Positions 35,062-44,577 of a stretch of DNA of 64,000 bases are shown piece by piece. Made by a program: the position numbers and the translations under genes. Position 1 is the stretch's first letter. Every line of letters begins with the position of its first letter. Under the pieces are notes generated by a model that did not search any database, was not told the origin of the DNA, and worked only from the letters and a program-made list of their open reading frames with translations. The stretch is from Microvirga sp. KLBC 81 (lineage in GTDB: Bacteria > Pseudomonadota > Alphaproteobacteria > Rhizobiales > Beijerinckiaceae): NCBI RefSeq assembly GCF_003075415.1, contig NZ_QDAH01000024.1:1-64000 (forward strand), written 5' to 3'.

Positions 35062-35829
35062 TTAGGGCTTGGGAGCGGCCTGAGCGCTCGGAGCCGCGGC
35101 GCCACCACCCTGGCTCTGAAGCATCTTCTGGCGCATCTCTTCGCTCTTCTTCTGCAGTTCTTCCTGCAGCTTCTTCTGCTGCTCCTCGAGCACCTTCGGG
35201 TCGATCGGAGGACCGTCGAAGGCCTTGCCGAAGCCGGCAGCCGGAACGGCGAAGGTGATTTCGCGGCCCATCTGGTTCTGAACGCTGACGTTCAGGTTGG
35301 CGCCCTTCTTGAAGGAGGCGATGAAGTCGTCCTTCACCTGGGCCTCGGCAAAGCAGCCGTTGGGCAGGCACATCACGTAGCGGCCGGGGGTCGCCTGGCC
35401 CTGGTCGACGGCGAAGCGCAGGCCGGGCTGCAGGAGCAGGCCGAGCGGCATCACGAAGCGGACGACCTTCTGCGGCTGCTGGCCCTTCACGTCATAGACG
35501 GCAAGAGCGAGAACCGGCTGGCCCTGATCCGACACGAAGTCGCGGGTGGTGTAGCAGATCTCGGTGTTGGTGTTCTGGTCCTTACCGCAGACCTTGGTCC
35601 ATTCAGGCTGGGAAGGCTCGGCCTTAACCTGGACGACCGTGGGACCGGACTGCTGCTGAGCAGGCTGGCCCTGCGCAGGAGCAGGAGTTGCGGGCTTGGC
35701 CGGCTGAGCGGCAGGAGCCGCGGGCTTCGGCTGGGCCTGAGCGAAAGCGGGTGCGCTGGCGAGAAGGGCGAGGGCGGTAGCCAGGCCGCAGGTGCCCCCC
35801 AAGCTCGCGATGCGTGTCGCGAATGACAT
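35062..35829 (-). CDS. Invasion-associated locus B (IalB) family protein
   Basis: A 255-residue exported protein with a Sec signal peptide (cleavage after SAPAFA), a Pro/Ala/Gln-rich linker at residues about 31-62 and the IalB core (WTKVCGKD, ICYTTRDF, MPLGLLLQPG, CLPNGCFAEA, with two Cys pairs). The C-terminal tail, about residues 213-245, is Gln/Lys/Glu-rich and probably helical. The family is common in Hyphomicrobiales and is periplasmic; its biochemical role is uncertain, and 'invasion' comes from Bartonella. Confidence 0.88.
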   Translation of the reverse strand: MSFATRIASLGGTCGLATALALLASAPAFAQAQPKPAAPAAQPAKPATPAPAQGQPAQQQSGPTVVQVKAEPSQPEWTKVCGKDQNTNTEICYTTRDFVSDQGQPVLALAVYDVKGQQPQKVVRFVMPLGLLLQPGLRFAVDQGQATPGRYVMCLPNGCFAEAQVKDDFIASFKKGANLNVSVQNQMGREITFAVPAAGFGKAFDGPPIDPKVLEEQQKKLQEELQKKSEEMRQKMLQSQGGGAAAPSAQAAPKP

Positions 35830-36056
35830 GTCGTTAGATCCTCTTCAGTCGAAAGGTCGGCTCTTGAATGGGCCGTTGGTATCCGGCTTTCTTAAACCTG
35901 CAATGGGACGGTGAATCTTTGCCGAATGCGGCGAAGACATGACCTGTGGCGCTCCTTTAACCTTTCGCGTGCTAGGTTTCCAGTCACTTCGGGCAGATTC
36001 CTGTACAATATTGCCCGCCGAATTGCCACCAAGCGCCATTACGCAGCAGGAGCGCC

Positions 36057-37862
36057 ATGAGCTGCAATCTTATAAGGATTTTTCGCCTGCTTGCCACCTT
36101 TGCCCTGGCGAGTTTTGGGCCGATGGTCGCAGCAAAGGCGGAGACCCTGCGGCATGGCATCGCCATGCATGGCGAGCCCGCGCTTCCGGCGGGTTTCCCT
36201 CACCTGCCCTATGCCAACCCTGATGCGCCCAAAGGCGGGCGAATCACGCTGGCCATCCAGGGCACCTTCGACAGTCTCAATCCCTTTATCGTTCTTGGCG
36301 TTGCCCCGCCCGCCGTTCCGACTTACGTGGTCCAGAGTCTGATGATGCGCTCCCAGGACGAGCCGTTCACGATCTATGGCCTGGTTGCCCGGTCGGCCGA
36401 GATGCCCGAGGACCGCAGCTCCGTGACCTTCAATCTCGATTCGCGGGCACGGTTCTCGGATGGTCATCCGCTGACCGCAGAAGATGTCCGCTTCACCTTC
36501 GAGCTTCTGAAAAAGCACGGCAAACCCTTTTACCGCTCAAGCTTCGGGCAGGCGAAGGCCGTCGTTATCGAGAATCCCCACCGGATCAAGTTCGACCTCT
36601 CAGGCTCCAACGACCGGGAGTTGCCGCTGCTGATCGCGATGATGCCGATCTTTCCGGCCCATGCGACCAACCCGGATACCTTCGCCAACACCACCCTCAC
36701 CCCTCCGATTGGCTCCGGCCCCTATGTCATCACCGAGGTGCGGCCCGGTGAGCGCGTGGTCCTGAAGCGCCGCAAGGACTTTTGGGCCGAGGACCTGCCG
36801 ATTCTGCGCGGGCTCTATAACTTCAACGAGATCCGCTACGATCTCTACCGCGATGCCAACACCATGTTCGAGGCGTTCAAGGCCGGGCTTTACGACTACA
36901 GGCTCGAAGGCGACCCGACCCGATGGGCCTCGGGGTATGAGTTCCCCGGCACCCGGAGCGGACGGATCGTCCGCGAAACGATCCCTATCCAGCTCCCCAA
37001 GGGCATGAACGGCTTTGTGTTCAACACTCGCCGCGCCATCTTTGGCGATGTCAGGGTGCGGGAAGCCTTAGGATTCATGTTCGATTTCGATTGGCTGAAC
37101 CGCAATCTGTTTTATGGCCTGCTTAAAAGATCTGACAGCTATTTTGCGGGTTCCGAGCTCTCCTCGACCGGCCGACCGGCCACGACGCGCGAACGTGAGC
37201 TCCTCGCCTCGTTCCCAGGTGCTGTCCGCGAGGACATTCTCGAAGGGCGCTGGGCCCCGCCCGTCGCTGACGGATCCGGACGGGACCGGGAGATGGCTCG
37301 CCAAGCCCTGGCCCTGCTCGCCGGAGCAGGCTGGGTTCTCGATAACGATATTCTGCGCCACAAAGATACCGGAGAGCCCTTTGCGTTCGAGATGCTGGTG
37401 AATTCGCGCCAACAGGAGCGCTTGGCCCTGAATTATGCGCAGACACTTGAGCGGATCGGAATGAGCGTGAAGGTGCGCCTGGTGGACGATGTTCAGTATT
37501 GGCGCCGCATTTCCCGGTTCGAGTACGACATGATCCAATGGGTCTGGCCGGCATCCGCTTCTCCGGGGAACGAGCAGCGCAATCGCTGGGGCTCTGCAGC
37601 GGCTAAGAGGGATGGCTCCTTCAACTACTCAGGAGCTATCTCTCCGGCCATCGACCGCATGATCGATGCTCTTTTAGAAGCGAAAAGCCGGGAGGAGTTC
37701 GTCTCGGCGGTCCGTGCCCTCGATCGCGTTCTGCTCTCGGGCTTTTATGTCGTTCCACTCTTTTACGTGGGCGATCAATGGCTTGCCTATGACAGCAGCC
37801 TGAAGAAGCCGGATCGGACACCCCTCTTCGGACCCTATATCGACGTCTGGTGGCGCAACTGA
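36057..37862 (+). CDS. Periplasmic oligopeptide-type binding protein (SBP family 5, YejA-like)
   Basis: A 601-residue binding protein with a signal peptide ending MVAAKA. Mature features: GIAMHGEPALP, DAPKGGRITLAIQGTFDSLNPF, ARFSDGHPLTAEDVRFTFELL and NRWGSAAAKRDGSFNYSG. This matches the YejA/microcin C or peptide branch, longer than DppA. The permease and ATPase genes that usually accompany it are not in the flanking DNA, so it is an orphan or works with a transporter elsewhere. AGGAGC precedes the ATG. Confidence 0.88.
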   Translation: MSCNLIRIFRLLATFALASFGPMVAAKAETLRHGIAMHGEPALPAGFPHLPYANPDAPKGGRITLAIQGTFDSLNPFIVLGVAPPAVPTYVVQSLMMRSQDEPFTIYGLVARSAEMPEDRSSVTFNLDSRARFSDGHPLTAEDVRFTFELLKKHGKPFYRSSFGQAKAVVIENPHRIKFDLSGSNDRELPLLIAMMPIFPAHATNPDTFANTTLTPPIGSGPYVITEVRPGERVVLKRRKDFWAEDLPILRGLYNFNEIRYDLYRDANTMFEAFKAGLYDYRLEGDPTRWASGYEFPGTRSGRIVRETIPIQLPKGMNGFVFNTRRAIFGDVRVREALGFMFDFDWLNRNLFYGLLKRSDSYFAGSELSSTGRPATTRERELLASFPGAVREDILEGRWAPPVADGSGRDREMARQALALLAGAGWVLDNDILRHKDTGEPFAFEMLVNSRQQERLALNYAQTLERIGMSVKVRLVDDVQYWRRISRFEYDMIQWVWPASASPGNEQRNRWGSAAAKRDGSFNYSGAISPAIDRMIDALLEAKSREEFVSAVRALDRVLLSGFYVVPLFYVGDQWLAYDSSLKKPDRTPLFGPYIDVWWRN

Positions 37863-37999
37863 ACTAACTCTTTAGCGGCCATGGCTACGCCGACTGTTAC
37901 TCTTCCGTTCAGCTAGGCGATGCAACTTATCCCGTGCTTTGTTCGTTGAGCGAGGTGTCTCCTGTCTCAATGAACGCGTTTTCACGCAAGGGTGTTGCA

Positions 38000-38344
38000 A
38001 TGCACGGAATGCAGAAGGTACTCGTCGTCGACAACGGCGAGCGCGCTCCTGACAGCGCTCTTTCGGCAGAACTCGCAGGCATGGGATACGCAAGCGTCAC
38101 GACTCCTTTTGAGGCCGCGGACGAGGTTCTGGCACTCATCCCGAGCCCTGCCGCCGTCGTGCTGCAGATGCCTCTGCATGCCAATTGGGCCGAACGACGC
38201 CGGTTCCTGGAACTTGCCACGCGCCTGCGCAAGACTTTGGCGGCGAGCCATACGCCTGTCATCGTCACGGGTGGTATAAGCGGTGCCGCTACGATGCTTC
38301 AACACGAACTGAACACCCGCGCCGTGGCGGCTGCCGACTTTTAA
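38000..38344 (+). CDS. Degenerate response-regulator receiver-like protein
   Basis: A protein of about 114 residues with the opening QKVLVVDNGERAPDSALSAE of a receiver domain. The second acidic residue is replaced by Asn, and the phosphoacceptor position in AAVVLQMPLHA carries Gln instead of Asp. The C-terminus stops before the conserved Lys region. It is therefore unlikely to be phosphorylated by a histidine kinase. The start is uncertain: ATG at 38000 has AAGGG upstream, and in-frame starts at 37934 and 37970 exist. It is convergent with mfd, three bases apart. Confidence 0.6.
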   Translation: MHGMQKVLVVDNGERAPDSALSAELAGMGYASVTTPFEAADEVLALIPSPAAVVLQMPLHANWAERRRFLELATRLRKTLAASHTPVIVTGGISGAATMLQHELNTRAVAAADF

Positions 38345-38347
38345 TCC

Positions 38348-41300
38348 TCAGGCCGCCTTCTTTTCGGCAATCCGCACCAGATCACGCAGGATGCTGGTCG
38401 ATACCTTGATGCGTTCGTCCGGCGTTTCGACATCGCGCACGAAGACGATCTTCATGTCCGGGCGCACCTTCGCGAACGACGCCTGCTCGGTGACATAAGA
38501 GATGAGGCCCGTCGGATTAGCGAAGGAATTGTCGCGGAAGGAGATGATGATGCCCTTCGGGCCGCCATCCACCTTCTCCACATTGGCGCGACGGCATAGA
38601 ACCTTGATCGCCATGATCTTGAGAAGCTGATCGACCTCCGACGGAACGGGTCCGAAGCGGTCGACGAGTTCTGCGCGGAAGCCTTGGATTTCCGCATCCG
38701 TCTCGAAGGTCGAAAGGCGGCGATAGAGACCAAGACGCAGTTGCAGGTCGGCGATGTAGCTCTCGGGGATCATCACTGGCGCGCCTACCGAGATCGTCGG
38801 CGACCATTGATCCTCGGCAGGTTCTTCGATGCCTGCCTTCAACTGCGCAACGGCCTCCTCCAGCATCTGCTGATAAAGCTCGTAACCCACTTCCTTGATA
38901 TGGCCGGACTGCTCTTCACCGAGCAGATTGCCTGCGCCGCGAATGTCGAGATCGTGCGAGGCAAGCTGGAAGCCTGCGCCCAACGTATCGAGCGTCTGCA
39001 GCACCTTCAGACGACGCTCTGCCTGGGCCGTGAGATTCCTGTTGGCTGGCACTGTGAACAGGGCGTAGGCACGCGTCTTCGAGCGGCCGACGCGTCCGCG
39101 CAACTGATAGAGCTGCGACAGACCGAACATATCGGCGCGATGCACGATCAGAGTGTTGGCCGTGGGAATATCGAGACCGGACTCCACGATGGTGGTGGAG
39201 AGCAGGATGTCGTACTTGCCCTCGTAGAAGGCGGTCATGACATCCTCCAACTGGCCCGCCGCCATCTGACCGTGCGCGACAGCCACCTTCGCCTCCGGCA
39301 CCTCCTTGTCCAGGAAGGTCTTGACCTCGCCGAGATCGTCGAGACGCGGCACCACATAGAACGCCTGCCCGCCCCTGTAGCGCTCGCGCAGCAGCGCTTC
39401 GCGGACGAGAAGCGGGTCGAACGGTGTGATGAAGGTGCGCACAGCCAGACGATCCACCGGCGGCGTGGTGATGAGCGACAGTTCGCGCACGCCTGTGAGC
39501 GCCAATTGCAGGGTCCGCGGAATGGGCGTTGCGGAGAGCGTCAGCACATGCACCTCTGCGCGCAGCTCCTTCAGGCGTTCCTTGTGGCTCACGCCGAAAT
39601 GCTGTTCCTCGTCCACGATGATGAGGCCGAGGTCCTTGAATTTGATCGACTTGCCCAGCACTGCATGGGTGCCGACCACGATATCGACCGAGCCGTCCGC
39701 CAATCCCTCCTTCGTCTTCTTCATCTCGCCAGAGGGCACGAACCGGGATGCCTGCGCGATGTTGAGCGGCAGGCCGCGGAAGCGTTCGCAGAAGGTCTTG
39801 TAATGCTGGCGCGAAAGCAGTGTCGTCGGCACCACCACCGCTACCTGCTTGCCGCTCATGGCCGAGACGAAAGCGGCGCGCAGAGCGACCTCGGTCTTGC
39901 CGAAGCCCACGTCACCACAGACCAGACGATCCATGGGACGGCCCGAGGCAAGGTCGTCGAGAACCGCCTCGATGGCGTTGAGCTGGTCTTCGGTCTCATC
40001 ATAGGGGAAGCGCGCGGCGAACTCGTCATAGAGCCCTTCCGGCGGCACCATGCGCGGGGCTTCCTTGAGAATACGCGCCGCGGCGATCTTCATGAGCGCG
40101 CCCGCCATCTCGCGGATGCGCTGCTTCATGCGGGCCTTGCGTGCCTGCCACGCGCCGCCACCGAGCTTGTCGAGCTGAACTTCCGTCTCTTCTGATCCGT
40201 AACGCGTCAGAAGTTCGATGTTCTCGACCGGCAGGAACAGGCGGTCGCCGCCGGCATAATGCAGCTCAAGGCAATCGTGAGGCGCACCTGCGGCCTCAAT
40301 GGTCTTGAGACCTTCGAAACGCCCGATGCCGTGATCGACGTGAACCACGAGATCGCCAGGCGTGAGCGCAGCCACTTCGGTGAGGAAATCCTGCGGACGC
40401 TTGGACTTGCGCTTCTGGCGCACGAGACGGTCGCCGAGAATGTCCTGCTCGCTGATGACGGTCAGATCGCCCGTCTCGAACCCATGCTCCAGCGGCCAGA
40501 CGCCGACCGGGATCTCGTTGCGTGGATAGGCCACGGCTTCCGAGAACCGGCCAATCGGCTTCGTCTGCCTCAGGTCATGATCCTGCAACACATGGCACAG
40601 GCGCTCGCGCGAGCCATCGGACCACGCGCCGAGAACCACCCGGCGGCCTTGTGCCTGCTGATCGCGGATGTGGCGCACCACGGCCTCGAACACGTTTGCG
40701 TTCTCGTCGGCACGCTCGGCGATGAAGTTGCGCCCCTGACGCGCGCCGCAATCGACCACGAGACGCCCGCTTTCCGATTCCGGAATGGCAAAAGGCGTCA
40801 GTCGTGCCAGCGGCAATGTGGCGGTACGCTCCGCCCATTCCTCAGGTTTCAGATAGAGCTGGTCGGGCGGCAGCGGACGGTAAGGCGCGACGCCGGGCTG
40901 GTTCTGCCCCATGTTCTCACGCCGAGCGTCGTAGTAATCCTTCACCTGCGACAGGCGCTCGGCGGCAGCATCGTCGTCCAGCGGATCGAACACGACCGGA
41001 ATGCCGGGCACGTAATCGAGCAATGTGTCGAGATGATCGTAGAAAAGCGGCAGCCAGTGCTCGAGGCCGGGATAGCGCCGCCCCTCGCTGATCGCCTCGT
41101 AGAGCCGGTCGTCGCGGGTGGGAGCGCCGAACATGGCCACATAGGCCTGCCGGAAGCGCTTGATGCTCTCGGTGGTAAGCTGCACCTCGCTCATTGGCAC
41201 AAGGTCCAGCGAGCGAAGGGTGCCAATTGTGCGCTGGCTTTCGGGATCGAAGGAGCGGATCGATTCCAGCGCATCGCCGAAGAAGTCCAGGCGCACCGGA

Positions 41301-41872
41301 TTCGGGAGGCCTGCAGGATAGAGATCGATGATGCCGCCGCGCACGGCATATTCGCCGGTGTCCCGCACCGTGCCCGTGCGCATGAAGCCGTTGGTCTCGA
41401 GCCAGTTGATGAGAAGCGTCGTGTCCACCACGTTGCCCGGCGCGGCGGAGAAGGTTTCCGCCGCGATGCGCGCCCTCGGCGGCACGCGCTGCACGAGAGC
41501 ATTCACGGTCGTGGAGAGGATGCGAGGCTTGTCCTCGGAGGTCTTGGAGCGGGCCAAACGCGCCAGCGTCGTCATGCGCTGCGCGGTGATCGCGGCATTT
41601 GGCGATACCCGGTCATAGGGCTGGCAGTCCCAGGCCGGAAAAGTGAGAATCTCGATCTCAGGTGCGATGAAACCGAGGCTGTTCGCGAAGTTCTGCTGCC
41701 TCTGCCCGTCACGGGCCACATGGACCAGGACGGCGGGACCGTCCACATGCCCCGACAGTCCACGCGCCAGATCGGCCACCGCCAGCGCGTCGAACCCGTC
41801 CGGAATGCTGGACAGCGTCAGGCCTTGGCCTTTTTTCAGGGCGTCGAGAGCACGGGTCAGGGCAGATTTCAT
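38348..41872 (-). CDS. mfd: Transcription-repair coupling factor Mfd
   Basis: A 1174-residue SF2 translocase that removes stalled RNA polymerase and recruits UvrA. Order of parts: UvrB-like N-terminal region, RNA-polymerase-interacting domain (PGDLVVHVDHGIGRFEGL near residue 500), RecG-like motor with GDVGFGKTEVALRAAF and VDEEQHFGVSHKERL, TRG motif region, and a C-terminal regulatory domain. Full length for the family. It follows sdhE in the same direction by 77 bases. Confidence 0.97.
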   Translation of the reverse strand: MKSALTRALDALKKGQGLTLSSIPDGFDALAVADLARGLSGHVDGPAVLVHVARDGQRQQNFANSLGFIAPEIEILTFPAWDCQPYDRVSPNAAITAQRMTTLARLARSKTSEDKPRILSTTVNALVQRVPPRARIAAETFSAAPGNVVDTTLLINWLETNGFMRTGTVRDTGEYAVRGGIIDLYPAGLPNPVRLDFFGDALESIRSFDPESQRTIGTLRSLDLVPMSEVQLTTESIKRFRQAYVAMFGAPTRDDRLYEAISEGRRYPGLEHWLPLFYDHLDTLLDYVPGIPVVFDPLDDDAAAERLSQVKDYYDARRENMGQNQPGVAPYRPLPPDQLYLKPEEWAERTATLPLARLTPFAIPESESGRLVVDCGARQGRNFIAERADENANVFEAVVRHIRDQQAQGRRVVLGAWSDGSRERLCHVLQDHDLRQTKPIGRFSEAVAYPRNEIPVGVWPLEHGFETGDLTVISEQDILGDRLVRQKRKSKRPQDFLTEVAALTPGDLVVHVDHGIGRFEGLKTIEAAGAPHDCLELHYAGGDRLFLPVENIELLTRYGSEETEVQLDKLGGGAWQARKARMKQRIREMAGALMKIAAARILKEAPRMVPPEGLYDEFAARFPYDETEDQLNAIEAVLDDLASGRPMDRLVCGDVGFGKTEVALRAAFVSAMSGKQVAVVVPTTLLSRQHYKTFCERFRGLPLNIAQASRFVPSGEMKKTKEGLADGSVDIVVGTHAVLGKSIKFKDLGLIIVDEEQHFGVSHKERLKELRAEVHVLTLSATPIPRTLQLALTGVRELSLITTPPVDRLAVRTFITPFDPLLVREALLRERYRGGQAFYVVPRLDDLGEVKTFLDKEVPEAKVAVAHGQMAAGQLEDVMTAFYEGKYDILLSTTIVESGLDIPTANTLIVHRADMFGLSQLYQLRGRVGRSKTRAYALFTVPANRNLTAQAERRLKVLQTLDTLGAGFQLASHDLDIRGAGNLLGEEQSGHIKEVGYELYQQMLEEAVAQLKAGIEEPAEDQWSPTISVGAPVMIPESYIADLQLRLGLYRRLSTFETDAEIQGFRAELVDRFGPVPSEVDQLLKIMAIKVLCRRANVEKVDGGPKGIIISFRDNSFANPTGLISYVTEQASFAKVRPDMKIVFVRDVETPDERIKVSTSILRDLVRIAEKKAA

Positions 41873-41949
41873 GGCAACGTGTCAGGTCAATGGGAAGAGA
41901 ACGCAGGCTTTTCGGCCCGGTTCGGCAGAATTCGGTAGAGAGCCGGGCT

Positions 41950-42246
41950 TCAGCCGTGAATCGGCGAAGTGTGGGTATGGAACGCCTTCAACCGCCGGAA
42001 CAGGGGCGTATCGTAGTTGGAGGGCGTCTCGATCTCGCCCGTGATCCAGCCGAGCAGGTCCCGATCGGTCACCTCGATCAGGCGTTCGAAATCAGCCAGG
42101 TCCTCCTCGGATAGATCCCCGATCTCGGCATCTGCGAAGCGACCCATGATCAGGTCCATCTCCCGCATGCCCCGGTGCCAGGCCCGGAAAAGAATCTGCC
42201 TGCGGCGAACATCGAGGTCGGCGCTGCTGCGTGTCATCCCGCTCAT
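41950..42246 (-). CDS. sdhE: Succinate dehydrogenase assembly factor SdhE (DUF339)
   Basis: A 98-residue helical protein with the flavinylation motif RGMRE in FRAWHRGMREMDLIMGRF and the following LSEEDLADFERLIEVTDRDL. SdhE promotes covalent attachment of FAD to SdhA and FrdA. It is divergent from recG (87 bases) and upstream of mfd, an arrangement often seen in alphaproteobacteria. Confidence 0.94.
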   Translation of the reverse strand: MSGMTRSSADLDVRRRQILFRAWHRGMREMDLIMGRFADAEIGDLSEEDLADFERLIEVTDRDLLGWITGEIETPSNYDTPLFRRLKAFHTHTSPIHG

Positions 42247-42333
42247 GAAAATGCTCCGGTGGGAAAAGATAACGTCGCTTCAAAGCGGCTTGGCCGCTAT
42301 ATAACCATCTCCCCTCCACTTGCTACCCGTTTG

Positions 42334-44451
42334 ATGTCCTTGCGTCCTTCCATTCTCGATCCTTTGTTCTCTCCGGCAGCCAGCCTGCCCGGCGTCGGAC
42401 CGAAAATCGCGCCCCTCCTGGACCGCCTGCTCGGCGAGCCGGGTAAGCCCGCGCGTGTGATGGATCTGCTGTTTCACCTGCCGAGCAGCGGCATTTCCCG
42501 GGAAATGAAAGGTTCCGTCGCCGACGCGCCCGTTGGCGAGCCGGTAACCCTGTCCGTCACGGTTGTCGCCCACCGCCCGCCCCCGCCCGGCCGCCGCGCG
42601 CCTTACCGGATCCTGGTGGAAGATGAGACCGGGGACGTGTCGCTCGTCTTCTTCAACGGTCAGAAGGCGCGCCTGGAAAAGCTCCTGCCCGTGGGGGAGC
42701 GCCGCTACGTCTCCGGTAAGATCGAGCTCTGGGACGGCCGCCGCCAGATGGTCCATCCCGATCGCATTCTGGACGAAAGGGGCATCGAGAACCTGCCGGC
42801 AGTCGAGGCCGTCTATGGCCTGACCGAGGGCCTCTCGTCCCGCATGGTCGGCAAGTATATCGGCGCGGCGTTGGAGCGTGTTCCAAACTTGCCCGAGTGG
42901 CAGGATTCCGCTTGGCTTGACCGAAACGCCCTGCCCGACTTCCGAAAAGCCTTGTTCGCTTTGCATAGGCCCGACAGCGCATCACAGCTTTCTGAAGAAG
43001 CGATTGCCAAATCCGCGCCGCGTCGTCGGCTGGCCTATGATGAGTTGCTTGCCTCCCAGCTCGCCCTCGCGTTGGTCAGAAGCCGCATGCGCCGTCTGCC
43101 GGGCCGGGTGAATGCAGGCGACGGGCACCTCGTTGAGAAGCTGAAAAAGGCCCTGCCCTTCGGCCTCACGGCATCCCAGGCCCAGGCCATCGAGGACATC
43201 CGCCGCGATCTCGTCTCCGACAAGAAGATGCTGCGATTGCTCCAGGGCGATGTGGGCTCGGGCAAGACCGTTGTCGGCCTCCTCACCATGGCCAGCGCCA
43301 TCGAGGCAGGCCGACAAGCCGCCATGATGGCGCCGACGGAAATCCTGGCGCGCCAGCATTACGAGCGCCTTGCCCCCATGGCCGAACAGGCCGGCCTCAC
43401 CATTGCCCTCCTCACGGGGCGAGAGAAGGGCGCTACCCGCAAAGCGGTGCTCGCCGGACTTGCAGACGGCAGCATTCAGATCGCGGTGGGAACTCATGCC
43501 TTGTTCCAGGAAGGCGTCGCTTTCCAGGATCTCGGCGTCGCGGTGGTCGATGAACAGCACCGCTTCGGCGTGCACCAGCGTCTCGCGCTGGGCTCCAAAG
43601 GCGAAGCCGTCGACATTCTCGTGATGACCGCAACGCCGATCCCGCGCACGCTTGCCCTCACCTATTTCGGCGACATGGACGTTTCGGTGCTGAGCGAGAA
43701 GCCGGCAGGCCGCAAACCCATCGCTACGAAGCTGATTTCCATCGACCGTCTCGACGAGGTGATCGGCGGCATTGGCCGCGCCATCGCCAATGGCGACCAG
43801 ATCTATTGGGTTTGCCCTCTCGTGGGCGAATCCGAGACCGTCGATCTCGCCGCAGCCGAGGAACGCTTCGAGACGCTGAAGAGCTTCTTTGGCGATCAGG
43901 TCGGTCTCGTCCATGGCAAGATGGCGGGCAAAGACAAGGACGCCGCCATGGAACGGTTCTCGAGTGGCGAAACCAAGATTCTCGTCTCCACCACCGTCAT
44001 TGAAGTGGGCGTCGATGTGCCCAATGCCACGATCATGGTAATCGAACACGCAGAGCGCTTCGGCCTTGCGCAGCTGCATCAGCTGCGCGGGCGCATCGGA
44101 CGCGGCTCGAAATCCTCCACCTGCCTTCTCGTCTACAAGGGCCCGCTCGGACAGGTCGCGCAGGCGCGGCTCGAGATGATGCGCCAGACGGAAGACGGCT
44201 TTCGCATCGCGGAGGAAGACCTGCGTCTTCGCGGCGAAGGCGAAGTCCTGGGCACCCGCCAATCGGGTACACCCGGCTTCAAGCTGGCGCGCCTGGAGGT
44301 CGACGGCGATCTTCTCGCCGCCGCGCGCGATGATGCGCGGCTGATCGTGGACAGGGATCCCGAGCTGATGAGCGAGCGCGGTCAGGCTCTGCGGACCATG
44401 CTCTATCTCTTCGAGCGGGATTCGGCGATCAAGCTGTTGAGGGCGGGCTGA
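42334..44451 (+). CDS. recG: ATP-dependent DNA helicase RecG
   Basis: A 705-residue helicase that remodels stalled forks and Holliday junctions. The wedge domain spans residues about 60-150. The motor has GDVGSGKTVVGLL and VVDEQHRFGVHQR (the RecG-type DEQH box), then QLHQLRGRIGRG and a C-terminal hook. The ATG at 42334 (MSLRPSILDP) is chosen because the longer in-frame reading from 42175 would overlap the divergent sdhE gene. The ribosome-binding site is weak, suggesting low expression or a short leader. Confidence 0.96.
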   Translation: MSLRPSILDPLFSPAASLPGVGPKIAPLLDRLLGEPGKPARVMDLLFHLPSSGISREMKGSVADAPVGEPVTLSVTVVAHRPPPPGRRAPYRILVEDETGDVSLVFFNGQKARLEKLLPVGERRYVSGKIELWDGRRQMVHPDRILDERGIENLPAVEAVYGLTEGLSSRMVGKYIGAALERVPNLPEWQDSAWLDRNALPDFRKALFALHRPDSASQLSEEAIAKSAPRRRLAYDELLASQLALALVRSRMRRLPGRVNAGDGHLVEKLKKALPFGLTASQAQAIEDIRRDLVSDKKMLRLLQGDVGSGKTVVGLLTMASAIEAGRQAAMMAPTEILARQHYERLAPMAEQAGLTIALLTGREKGATRKAVLAGLADGSIQIAVGTHALFQEGVAFQDLGVAVVDEQHRFGVHQRLALGSKGEAVDILVMTATPIPRTLALTYFGDMDVSVLSEKPAGRKPIATKLISIDRLDEVIGGIGRAIANGDQIYWVCPLVGESETVDLAAAEERFETLKSFFGDQVGLVHGKMAGKDKDAAMERFSSGETKILVSTTVIEVGVDVPNATIMVIEHAERFGLAQLHQLRGRIGRGSKSSTCLLVYKGPLGQVAQARLEMMRQTEDGFRIAEEDLRLRGEGEVLGTRQSGTPGFKLARLEVDGDLLAAARDDARLIVDRDPELMSERGQALRTMLYLFERDSAIKLLRAG

Positions 44452-44473
44452 AAGCATATTGCTGCGCCCTACC

Positions 44474-44500
44474 TTGTCATGGCCGGGCTTGTCCGGCCAT
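44474..44500. repeat. Dispersed GC-rich palindromic repeat
   Basis: TTGTCATGGCCGGGCTTGTC with the inverted GGCCGG..CCGGCC core lies between convergent recG and glmS. The core GGCCGGGCTTGTCCGGCC is related to the element at 26529-26617. Confidence 0.45.
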
Positions 44501-44577
44501 CTCGACCTGTAAGGGGACGCACTTCTCGCAATCGAGATCACCGGCACAAGGCCTGTGATGACGTGGGGTGTGCCCCC

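Noticed and set aside
38684-41938. Two open frames of 503 and 559 codons on the plus strand
   Set aside because: Entirely antisense to mfd; composition and lack of motifs show they are shadows.
42982-44547. 521-codon open frame on the minus strand
   Set aside because: Antisense to recG, which has full helicase motifs.
44452-44577. Possible glmS-type riboswitch or ribozyme near glmS
   Set aside because: The region is downstream, not upstream, of glmS, and is explained by a dispersed palindromic repeat.
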